Assembly (NCBI GenBank): GCA_027001895.1
Contig: JALTLP010000287.1
Location: 1 to 11,563, forward strand
Length of the DNA: 11,563 nucleotides
Direction of reading: 5' to 3'
Source of the DNA: Chromatiales bacterium
Lineage (GTDB): Bacteria > Pseudomonadota > Gammaproteobacteria > UBA6429 > Thiohalophilaceae
Shown: positions 1-5,620 of the stretch, one piece after another
How the letters are laid out: each line of letters starts with the position of its first letter
Numbering within the stretch: position 1 is the stretch's first letter
Made by a program: the position numbers and the translations under genes
The notes under the pieces: model-generated
What the model saw: only the letters and a program-made list of their open reading frames with translations
Databases searched by the model: none
Told to the model about the DNA's origin: nothing

Positions 1-58
1 TTTTGAACCAACGACCTTCGCCCGGTTCTATAAAAGCTGAGACCGACGAGCTACCAGG
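1..58 (-). pseudogene. Degenerate, edge-truncated copy of initiator tRNA
   Basis: On the minus strand this matches the intact tRNA-fMet at 122-198 in two blocks. Bases 2-20 equal 139-157 (T-arm 5' side and variable region) and bases 43-58 equal 168-183 (D-loop and D-stem 3' side). Between the blocks it has 22 bases where the intact gene has 10, so the anticodon arm is 12 bases longer and the CAU anticodon is lost. The D-stem partner and 5' acceptor half (beyond base 58) do not match. The copy lies beyond the terminator of the intact gene and has no promoter that I can see. I read it as a tRNA remnant. The 3' acceptor end is outside the window, so a highly divergent functional tRNA cannot be fully excluded. 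Confidence 0.7.
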
Positions 59-81
59 TTATTCGGGTAAAATTCAGGCAT

Positions 82-112
82 AAAAAAAACCGGTTTATAA
101 ATAAACCGGTTT
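82..112 (-). terminator. Rho-independent terminator of tRNA-fMet
   Basis: Bases 87-97 and 102-112 form a perfect 11-bp inverted repeat with a 4-base loop. Read on the minus strand it is followed by eight U residues (A-run 82-89). It lies about 10 bases past the CCA end of tRNA-fMet, as expected for that transcript's terminator. Confidence 0.9.
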
Positions 113-121
113 CTTAATATT

Positions 122-198
<77 letters not shown>

Positions 199-211
199 TC
201 AGAAGGAGCGC

Positions 212-240
212 ATTGTAATGGTGTGTCGAAAAATTGACAA
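212..240 (-). promoter_or_regulatory. Sigma70-type promoter of tRNA-fMet
   Basis: On the minus strand TTGTCA (235-240) and TACAAT (212-217) are 17 bases apart. Each matches the -35 and -10 consensus at five of six positions. Transcription should start a few bases before the tRNA 5' end at 198. The DNA just after the -10 (GCGCTCC) is GC-rich, as at stringently controlled stable-RNA promoters (inference). Confidence 0.85.
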
Positions 241-327
241 GTCATTTCGCACCTATTTGGACTTAAATTTTAATTTAATCGAACGAATCTGGCCTACAAC
301 GGACTAATGTTATGGTAAGGGCAAACA

Positions 328-340
328 CTGCATTTTGCAG
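328..340. promoter_or_regulatory. Dyad operator A (TGCA-N3-TGCA) upstream of soxY
   Basis: CTGCATTTTGCAG is a perfect 5+3+5 palindrome. Its centre (334) is 127 bases before the soxY start codon and about 97 before the transcription start predicted from the -10 at 419-424. That is a normal place for an upstream activator site. The core is shared with sites at 2086, 5512 and 5585. Binding by the adjacent response regulator is inferred. Confidence 0.7.
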
Positions 341-395
341 AGAAAAGCTGAAAAAATAACCAAAAAAGACTAAAGAACTGCGTTTTTAACCCGAT

Positions 396-424
396 ATGTT
401 AAAGTACGCCTTTAAAATTATAAT
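396..424 (+). promoter_or_regulatory. Candidate soxYZ promoter (good -10, poor -35)
   Basis: TATAAT at 419-424 is a perfect -10 hexamer. Seventeen bases upstream, ATGTTA (396-401) matches the -35 consensus at only three of six positions. This would start transcription near 431 and give a leader of about 30 bases with the Shine-Dalgarno AAGGAG at 446-451. A weak -35 suggests activator dependence. No sigma54 element is present: there is no GG dinucleotide between site A and the Shine-Dalgarno. Confidence 0.45.
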
Positions 425-460
425 TAACCAAACTATCCGCAATTTAAGGAGTATTAGTTT

Positions 461-931
461 ATGAATACACAGCGTCGAACCTTTTTAACGGCCTCTATGG
501 CTGCAGGGACTGTCGCCGTTGCCGCCAGTGCCGGGCTTCTTGTGCCCAGCACCGTGCTAGCAGCATGGCCTGCAAAAGCTTTTGAAGCCAAAAAGCTTGA
601 TGTGGCAATGAAAGAAATTATCGGTACAACAAAAGCAGCTGACAGCAAAGATATCGTGGTTGAAGCACCTGATATTGCAGAAAATGGAGCTGTGGTCTCT
701 GTAACCGTTAAGTCCAAAATTCCAAACACAGAATCAATTTCACTGTTTGTACCCGTTAACGCATTTCCATTATCAGCCAGTTATAAAATTGCTGCTAATA
801 CTGACGGATTTGTTACAACCCGCATCAAAATGGCAAAAACATCTGATGTTTTCGCATATGTAAAAGCCGGTGGCAAATTGTACAAAGCTAAAAAAGCCGT
901 AAAAGTAACACTCGGTGGTTGTGGCGGTTAA
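461..931 (+). CDS. soxY: Thiosulfate-oxidising Sox carrier subunit SoxY
   Basis: SoxY is the periplasmic protein that carries the sulfur substrate covalently on a C-terminal cysteine while SoxXA, SoxB and (where present) SoxCD act on it. The 156-residue product ends in the diagnostic GGCGG swinging arm, with the carrier cysteine at residue 154. The N-terminus has a twin-arginine signal (R5-R6 followed by T-F-L, then a hydrophobic stretch) with probable cleavage after VLA at residue 34. The mature part has the usual beta-rich SoxY sequence, including FVPVNAFPL near residues 96-104. AAGGAG lies 9 bases before the ATG, which fixes the start. soxZ follows after 43 bases and forms a heterodimer with it. 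soxXA and soxB are not in the window, as in many gammaproteobacterial sulfur oxidisers in which sox genes are scattered. Confidence 0.97.
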   Translation: MNTQRRTFLTASMAAGTVAVAASAGLLVPSTVLAAWPAKAFEAKKLDVAMKEIIGTTKAADSKDIVVEAPDIAENGAVVSVTVKSKIPNTESISLFVPVNAFPLSASYKIAANTDGFVTTRIKMAKTSDVFAYVKAGGKLYKAKKAVKVTLGGCGG

Positions 932-974
932 TCTGCGACAAATAATTAGCGAATAATATTTAGAGGAATTAATA

Positions 975-1292
975 ATGGCTAAAAAGAAAATGAAAATACG
1001 TGCCTGGGTCGATGGCGGTAAAGCAACGGTTAAGGCAATTATCTTCCACCCCATGGAAACCGGCTTACGCAAAGATAAAGCATCTGGTAAGAAAATCCCA
1101 CCTCACTATATAACTGAAGTTAAATGTGAGCATAACGGCAAATCAGTCTTAACCTGTTACTGGGGTCCGGGCGTATCAAAAAACCCTTTTGTATCATTCC
1201 GATTTAAAGGCGCTAAATCTGGCGATAACCTGAAAATCTCATGGGTAGACAATACCGGGGATAAAGGTAGTAAAGAAGCTAAAATCGGCTAG
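975..1292 (+). CDS. soxZ: Thiosulfate-oxidising Sox carrier subunit SoxZ
   Basis: SoxZ is the small partner of SoxY; the SoxYZ heterodimer crosses to the periplasm on SoxY's Tat signal, and SoxZ itself has none, as seen here. The 105-residue product has the normal family length and recognisable segments: MKIRAWVDG, then FHPMETGLRKD, IPPHYI, GPGVSKNPF and FRFKGAKSGD, making one small beta-sandwich domain. Cysteines are at residues 51 and 61. AGAGGA at 962-967 lies 7 bases before the ATG. An internal ATG at residue 6 is the only plausible alternative start. It is the second gene of a two-gene operon closed by a strong terminator at 1312-1342. Confidence 0.97.
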   Translation: MAKKKMKIRAWVDGGKATVKAIIFHPMETGLRKDKASGKKIPPHYITEVKCEHNGKSVLTCYWGPGVSKNPFVSFRFKGAKSGDNLKISWVDNTGDKGSKEAKIG

Positions 1293-1311
1293 ATATTTTT
1301 AGCACGCTTCT

Positions 1312-1342
1312 AAAAAAACACGCCTTTCTGGCGTGTTTTTTT
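1312..1342 (+). terminator. Rho-independent terminator after soxZ, bidirectional
   Basis: A 13-bp perfect inverted repeat (1312-1324 with 1330-1342) with a 5-base loop. The CACGCC/GGCGTG core is flanked by A7 on the left and T7 on the right, so it can stop transcription from either side. It ends soxYZ and guards against read-through from the converging gene. Confidence 0.93.
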
Positions 1343-1392
1343 ATGCCTGAAATATTTCTGCTAGCACAACACTCTCAATAAAATTAAGGCAT

Positions 1393-1422
1393 AAAAAAAC
1401 GGATGCCGAAGCATCCGTTTTT
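1393..1422 (-). terminator. Rho-independent terminator of the DsrE-like gene
   Basis: Bases 1395-1406 and 1411-1422 pair over 12 bp. On the minus strand the loop is UUCG closed by C-G, the very stable tetraloop, and it is followed by seven U residues (A-run 1393-1399). It begins about 20 bases after the stop codon of the 1444-1911 gene. Confidence 0.93.
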
Positions 1423-1443
1423 ATTTCCTGAATTTAAACCCGA

Positions 1444-1911
1444 TTAAGGCTTAATGTACAGGTAGCCACGCTGCTCAAGGTGAGCAATCTGAGCTACACC
1501 TGAAGGAACGATTTCTGCATTTTCGTTGATTTTGTTTTTATTGATTTTTTTACCACGAATAGTGTTTGCACAAATCTGGAACTTAACACCACGGTTAGCA
1601 AGAGAAGCAATAGTGTCAGTAAAGTTATAAACCTTACCTTTCTTGTTTTTCTTACCCATTGAACCTTCAACTAATGCGAAAGCACCACTACTGTGAGTTA
1701 CAACAATAATGTCAAGGTTCTTGTCACCAACAGCGTTAAGGTGGTTTTTTACATTACGTAAAGCACCTGTAGCAGTATGGATATTGTTAACATGGTAAAC
1801 AACTTTTTGCTTGTCGTAACCATTTTTTGCTGTACCCGCTTGAACAGCAGATACTGATAAACCGATTAGTGCAGCAGCAAAAACCAGCGCTTTAGTCATT
1901 GATAATTTCAT
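1444..1911 (-). CDS. Periplasmic DsrE/DsrF-like family protein
   Basis: A 155-residue exported protein of the DsrE-like fold (the COG1416 type of small stand-alone proteins). A Sec signal peptide covers about residues 1-25 with cleavage expected after AVQA. The mature part alternates strands and helices: VVYHVN (37-42), DIIVVTHS (67-74), VKFQICANT (109-117), and the family-typical C-terminus VPSGVAQIAHLEQRGYLYIKP. C114 is the only cysteine and sits where DsrE-type sulfurtransferases often place a sulfur-binding cysteine. Two lysine-rich loops (about 87-93 and 120-127) stand out. The start is supported by GGAGGAG at 1918-1924, 6 bases before the ATG. It converges on soxYZ and has dyad site B about 180 bases upstream. 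A role in periplasmic sulfur binding or relay is inferred; biochemical function in this subfamily is poorly known to me. Confidence 0.85.
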   Translation of the reverse strand: MKLSMTKALVFAAALIGLSVSAVQAGTAKNGYDKQKVVYHVNNIHTATGALRNVKNHLNAVGDKNLDIIVVTHSSGAFALVEGSMGKKNKKGKVYNFTDTIASLANRGVKFQICANTIRGKKINKNKINENAEIVPSGVAQIAHLEQRGYLYIKP

Positions 1912-1924
1912 TTAATTCTCCTCC

Positions 1925-1969
1925 AGGTTTTACAACCTATATTTAAAATGCTTGTGTTATTTCTAACAC
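1925..1969 (-). promoter_or_regulatory. Two small hairpins in the leader of the DsrE-like gene
   Basis: In the minus-strand leader, 1954-1969 is a perfect 6+4+6 inverted repeat (GTGTTA / TAACAC). Bases 1925-1938 form a 5-bp stem whose loop reads GUAA, a GNRA-type tetraloop, ending exactly where the Shine-Dalgarno GGAGGAG begins. Either could stabilise the mRNA or tune translation, or the first could be a protein site. I could not pick a convincing promoter in 1940-2123. Confidence 0.4.
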
Positions 1970-2085
1970 GATTATTACAACAAATATCTATCCCTGATGT
2001 AAACAACTTTGTCCCTTCTCTTCCAAATACTTATACCGTAGTAATAAGTTGTTTGAAACCTTTTTGATACCAACAATCAGAACAG

Positions 2086-2096
2086 TGCATATTGCA
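2086..2096. promoter_or_regulatory. Dyad operator B (TGCA-N3-TGCA) upstream of the DsrE-like gene
   Basis: TGCATATTGCA has the same core and spacing as the three other sites. It equals the central 11 bases of the reverse complement of site C. The outer bases (G and T) do not pair, so its dyad is shorter. It lies between the response-regulator stop codon and the DsrE-like gene, about 180 bases before the latter's start codon. Confidence 0.6.
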
Positions 2097-2123
2097 TATT
2101 TTAGATTATTAGTATTTTATAAA

Positions 2124-3491
2124 TTAAGCATGTTCCTCGTTATTCTCATAGCGCCGTAGCTTGCGCCACAGTGTCGTTTTATCGATGCCTAAAACCTTGG
2201 CCACTTTGGTTTTTTTGCCTTTAAAACAATTAAGAACATGGCTTATATACTCCTGTTCCAGCTCCACCAGCGACACAAATTGATCATTTGAGAATTGCAG
2301 TACCTTACCTGACTCAGCAGACGCATCCTCCTCAGATTGCCAGTTAAGAATCGGGCCATCAGCAAGGATGATACTGCGTTCAACCGCATTTCTCAGCTCA
2401 CGCACATTGCCCTTCCATTTTGCCTTACATAAACGATGTAAGGAGGCACTGTCAAAGCCCTGCACCTTGCGGTTGTATTGCCGACTAAACTCTGTAACAA
2501 AAGAATCAACCAGTGCAGGAATATCTTCCCGACGCTCTTCAAGTGACGGTACGGTTACGGACACCACGCTTAAACGGTTATAAAAATCTGTTCGTAATTT
2601 ACCGGATTGTAATAACTCATCAATATCTTCGTTACTTGCCGCAATAATCCGAACATTAACAGGAATCCTGTTACTACTACCAACTCGCTGGATAAATTTT
2701 TCATCAAGTGCTCGCAGTAATTTAATCTGCATATCATCAGAGATATTTCCAATCTCATCAAGGAACAGTGTTCCACCATTTGCCTGCTCAACCAGGCCTT
2801 TCATATTTAATGTTGCATCATTCACACCTTTCTGGATATGACCAAACATCTCCCGCTGAAAAACCGTTTCATTAATACGGCTACAATCAACCCGGATAAA
2901 TGATTCCTGCTTTCTGGGACTGTGATCATGAAGTGCATTCGCCACCAGCTCCTTGCCGGTTCCAGGTTCACCAACAATAACTGCACAGCAGTCAACATTT
3001 GCCAGCTTATCAATAGTATCAAACAGGGTTTTCATCACCTGAGTATCACCAATTAAACCAAAACGGTTACGCCTGGAACCCAGACGACGCTTTAGTAGTT
3101 TATTTTCGTTGTTGATCTGGGTTGATTTAATTGTTCGTTCTATCATTAATTGCAGTTCGTTAAAATCGAACGGCTTTTTAATAAAATCACTGGCACCGCG
3201 CTTCATCGCTTCAACTGCATTTTCAACCGATGAATAGCCTGTCATTACCAGCACAGGAATATCAACGTCAATCTGGCGTAATTCACTGAGTAATTCAAAA
3301 CCGGTCATGCCTGGCATACGTAAGTCTGTAATAACAATATCTGCGCCAATTTGTGAAAACTTTTTTAAACAGGTTTCTGCATCAGTAAAAACCTGACAGG
3401 CATAACGAGCATTATCGCAATTACGCTTCATTACCTTGCCGGTAATAACATCGTCGTCAACAAACATGATTCGTAGTGAATTATTTGACAT
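2124..3491 (-). CDS. NtrC-type response regulator with degenerate GAFTGA loop
   Basis: A three-domain regulator, 455 residues from the ATG at 3491. The receiver (about 1-120) has the acidic pair D12-D13, phosphoacceptor D56 in VITDLRMPG, T84 and K106. The AAA+ domain (about 145-375) has Walker A GEPGTGKE (174-181), Walker B LFLDE (D245-E246), arginine fingers in LRTDFYNRL and sensor II in GNVRELRN. A Fis-type helix-turn-helix lies at about 429-449 (VAKVLGIDKTTLWRKLRRY). The GAFTGA loop that contacts sigma54 is replaced at the same length by KGVNDA (221-226), so ATP hydrolysis looks possible but sigma54 remodelling doubtful. An upstream ATG at 3518 would add nine residues. I prefer 3491 because GAGG lies 6 bases before it and NtrC receivers begin close to the first strand. 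It overlaps the kinase gene by 11 bases, so the pair is translationally coupled. Confidence 0.93.
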   Translation of the reverse strand: MSNNSLRIMFVDDDVITGKVMKRNCDNARYACQVFTDAETCLKKFSQIGADIVITDLRMPGMTGFELLSELRQIDVDIPVLVMTGYSSVENAVEAMKRGASDFIKKPFDFNELQLMIERTIKSTQINNENKLLKRRLGSRRNRFGLIGDTQVMKTLFDTIDKLANVDCCAVIVGEPGTGKELVANALHDHSPRKQESFIRVDCSRINETVFQREMFGHIQKGVNDATLNMKGLVEQANGGTLFLDEIGNISDDMQIKLLRALDEKFIQRVGSSNRIPVNVRIIAASNEDIDELLQSGKLRTDFYNRLSVVSVTVPSLEERREDIPALVDSFVTEFSRQYNRKVQGFDSASLHRLCKAKWKGNVRELRNAVERSIILADGPILNWQSEEDASAESGKVLQFSNDQFVSLVELEQEYISHVLNCFKGKKTKVAKVLGIDKTTLWRKLRRYENNEEHA

Positions 3492-5496
3492 ACACGGCCT
3501 CAGAAGTTGTTGTATCATTATTTTCTTCAGAAGTACCAGGGATTACTTCTTCGTTTACCAGTTCCTTTTTTGTATCTATCGATATAATCGCCTTAACCGG
3601 TAAAACAACGCTAACCTTAACACCGGTAGGTTTTACCTTTTCAATATTAATCGTTCCGCCATGTCGTTTAACAATGCCGTAGCTGACAGACAAACCTAAC
3701 CCTGTTCCCTCGCCTTCCTGCTTGGTTGTAAAGAACGGATCAAAAACTTTTGTAACATTATTGTTATCAATGCCTTTGCCGTTATCCAGCACTTCGATAA
3801 CAACAAACTCGTTATTAATCGAAGCAGATATAAATATATTGCTGTTTTCCGGTGATGCCTGGATTGCATTCAGAATAATATTAACTAGTACTTGTTGCAG
3901 CATACCAGGATCCCCCACCATACTTAATGGTGAATGTACCTGGGTAACAAGATGAATCTGGGCTGTTTCAAAACGGTGATGTAAGAGTGATAATGTTTCA
4001 TTTAATAGTTCACTCATATCAAATTCTTTAAACTGTGGTTCATTTTCCCTTGCAAAATTCAGTATGCCCTGGACAATATTGGCACATCGTCTAACTTCAG
4101 TTTGTAACAGCGCCATATCACTTGCTGCCTGTGGATTTTTTCCTTTAATTTCATCTTCAACCAGACCAGCAAGAGAAGTTATATTCATCAACGGGTTGTT
4201 GATTTCATGCCCAATACCTGCAGCTAACTGACCGATTGCAGCCAGACGCTCTGACTGGCAAACAGCACGTTCAGCTTTATCTCTTTCAGCTTCTGCCCGC
4301 TCCAGACAGGACACCAGATAATTAAAAGCCCGGCCAGCATAACCAATTTCATCTTTGGCATTGGCATCATAACGCACAGAGTGTTCTCCATCGGCATAAC
4401 GGGTAATAATACTGGCAAGTGACTGTACCGGTTTTGCCAACTGAAATGCAGCCCACACGGCAACGACCAGACTGACCCCAAGTAACAGCACCAGCAACAT
4501 CCAGATGGAATTGCGCATGTTTTTAATCGGTGCCAGAACAAAATCACTGGCGACTTCAATAACAATAAGCCAGCGTGTGTCTTTGTTTGGATAGGGTTTT
4601 ACGTTTCGATAAAAATACATACGTCCATCGTCTTTAAACAATGAACCATAATCGGTTGAATTTCTAACTTTAGCCCATTCCTCTGCAGACAGTTCTCTTG
4701 AAAAACGATACTGACTCCCAACCTGATTGGCAAACCGCCAGGATGGATCTTTGTGATATAAGTAGATACCATCCCGATCCGCGACATCACTGACTTCAAC
4801 AATATAAGCTTTACCCGGATAACCACCTAATGCCGCTTCCATGGTTGAGTCAACCCGCTGCCCCCACATGTTAACAATCAATACGCCTTCAACCTGTCCA
4901 AGCTCGTCCTTGATTGGTACAGAATAACGTACCATTGCCGGACAAAAGTCTGCACCCGGTACAACTTGTCCCAGCTCAAAGTTAGACATCACGACATTTT
5001 GTTTGCCCTGAATGGCTTCCCTGAAAAAAGGCCGGGATGACTGGTTGGCAATATACATTCGGTGCGTTTTTTCGTCGAAGCGTTTTGCCGGAATCGGTTT
5101 ACCTTCTTTAACCTTTACCAGAGTCTTACCATTATTATCAAGAAACCGAAGTGCCTGTATACTGGTTACCGAGTGCTGATAATTAAGAAAAAACTGTTCA
5201 AGTTGCTCTGCACGCTTTTTATAAAGTTTTGGATTTTTTTGGTAGGCAGACAACGAATTGCTTGATGCAAAATTGCGGACAGCCGGTACTCTGGCCAGAC
5301 CATTCGCAATTGCTTTTTGGCTGTTAAGAATAAGCTCCACTTCACCGGCCATTTTATCCAGTGTCGTTTGCAGTTCAGCCTCTGTGCGCTGGGTTATTTC
5401 AACTTCCATACGCTCAACCACGCCGAACAATAAGACAAGCAAGGGAATACTTGTTAGCAGTGAAAAGGCGAGAAAAAATTTAATTCTGATCGACAT
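3481..5496 (-). CDS. Membrane sensor histidine kinase with periplasmic Cache-like domain
   Basis: Partner of the downstream regulator. Numbered from the ATG at 5496 (671 residues): membrane segment 1 at about 4-27; a long periplasmic sensor (about 28-328) resembling a double Cache domain, with FFREAIQGK near 157-165 and YSVPIKD near 191-197; membrane segment 2 at about 331-352; HAMP at about 354-406; a charged coiled stretch; HisKA with phosphoacceptor H430 in GIGHEINNPL; N-box around N539-N543; G1 DNGKGI; FFTTK; and G2 GTGLGL. A tail of about 40 residues rich in Glu, Asn and Thr follows. The sensor has one cysteine (C185), a candidate for sulfur-compound or redox sensing, but the ligand is unknown. 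A TTG at 5508 in frame would add four residues; neither start has a strong Shine-Dalgarno. Two dyad sites lie upstream, suggesting autoregulation. Confidence 0.94.
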   Translation of the reverse strand: MSIRIKFFLAFSLLTSIPLLVLLFGVVERMEVEITQRTEAELQTTLDKMAGEVELILNSQKAIANGLARVPAVRNFASSNSLSAYQKNPKLYKKRAEQLEQFFLNYQHSVTSIQALRFLDNNGKTLVKVKEGKPIPAKRFDEKTHRMYIANQSSRPFFREAIQGKQNVVMSNFELGQVVPGADFCPAMVRYSVPIKDELGQVEGVLIVNMWGQRVDSTMEAALGGYPGKAYIVEVSDVADRDGIYLYHKDPSWRFANQVGSQYRFSRELSAEEWAKVRNSTDYGSLFKDDGRMYFYRNVKPYPNKDTRWLIVIEVASDFVLAPIKNMRNSIWMLLVLLLGVSLVVAVWAAFQLAKPVQSLASIITRYADGEHSVRYDANAKDEIGYAGRAFNYLVSCLERAEAERDKAERAVCQSERLAAIGQLAAGIGHEINNPLMNITSLAGLVEDEIKGKNPQAASDMALLQTEVRRCANIVQGILNFARENEPQFKEFDMSELLNETLSLLHHRFETAQIHLVTQVHSPLSMVGDPGMLQQVLVNIILNAIQASPENSNIFISASINNEFVVIEVLDNGKGIDNNNVTKVFDPFFTTKQEGEGTGLGLSVSYGIVKRHGGTINIEKVKPTGVKVSVVLPVKAIISIDTKKELVNEEVIPGTSEENNDTTTSEAVYVK

Positions 5497-5511
5497 AGCT
5501 CTAGGCAATAA

Positions 5512-5526
5512 GTTGCAATATGCAAC
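5512..5526. promoter_or_regulatory. Dyad operator C, next to the kinase start codon
   Basis: GTTGCAATATGCAAC is a perfect 6+3+6 palindrome, the longest of the four sites. Its edge is 16 bases before the kinase ATG and 4 bases before the alternative TTG. A protein bound here would lie in the 5' leader or at the transcription start, which favours repression or autoregulation over activation (inference). Confidence 0.65.
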
Positions 5527-5584
5527 AAGTGTAACAACTCTGTAGATTGATTAGAAGTTGAGCAAAACAATCATCATTAAATAA

Positions 5585-5597
5585 TTGCATTTTGCAA
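5585..5597. promoter_or_regulatory. Dyad operator D, upstream of the kinase gene
   Basis: TTGCATTTTGCAA is a perfect 5+3+5 palindrome with the same TGCATTTTGCA core as site A upstream of soxY. Its centre is 72 bases from that of site C, about seven helical turns, so proteins at both would face the same side of the DNA. An eight-base T-run precedes it on the minus strand, the wrong side for it to be a terminator of the DUF2818 gene. Confidence 0.65.
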
Positions 5598-5620
5598 AAA
5601 AAAGAGAAATATTTTTTATG

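Noticed and set aside
234..262. Plus-strand TTGACA at 234-239 as a soxY promoter
   Set aside because: No acceptable -10 hexamer lies 16-18 bases downstream, and it overlaps the better minus-strand tRNA promoter.
454..729. Open frame on the minus strand opposite soxY
   Set aside because: It is antisense to a confidently identified gene and has no recognisable domain; a shadow of soxY codon usage.
5497..5508. TTG at 5508 as start of the sensor kinase
   Set aside because: It has no Shine-Dalgarno and adds only four residues; the ATG at 5496 begins directly before the basic-then-hydrophobic first membrane segment. The alternative is noted in the feature.
5258..5545. Plus-strand open frame opposite the kinase N-terminus
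   Set aside because: Antisense to the kinase membrane segment and sensor start, with low-complexity composition and no family resemblance.
5585..5605. TTGCATTTTGCAA followed by A8 as a terminator for the nuo-DUF2818 operon
   Set aside because: On the minus strand the T-run comes before the hairpin, not after, and the stem is only 5 bp of mostly weak pairs; it fits an operator better.
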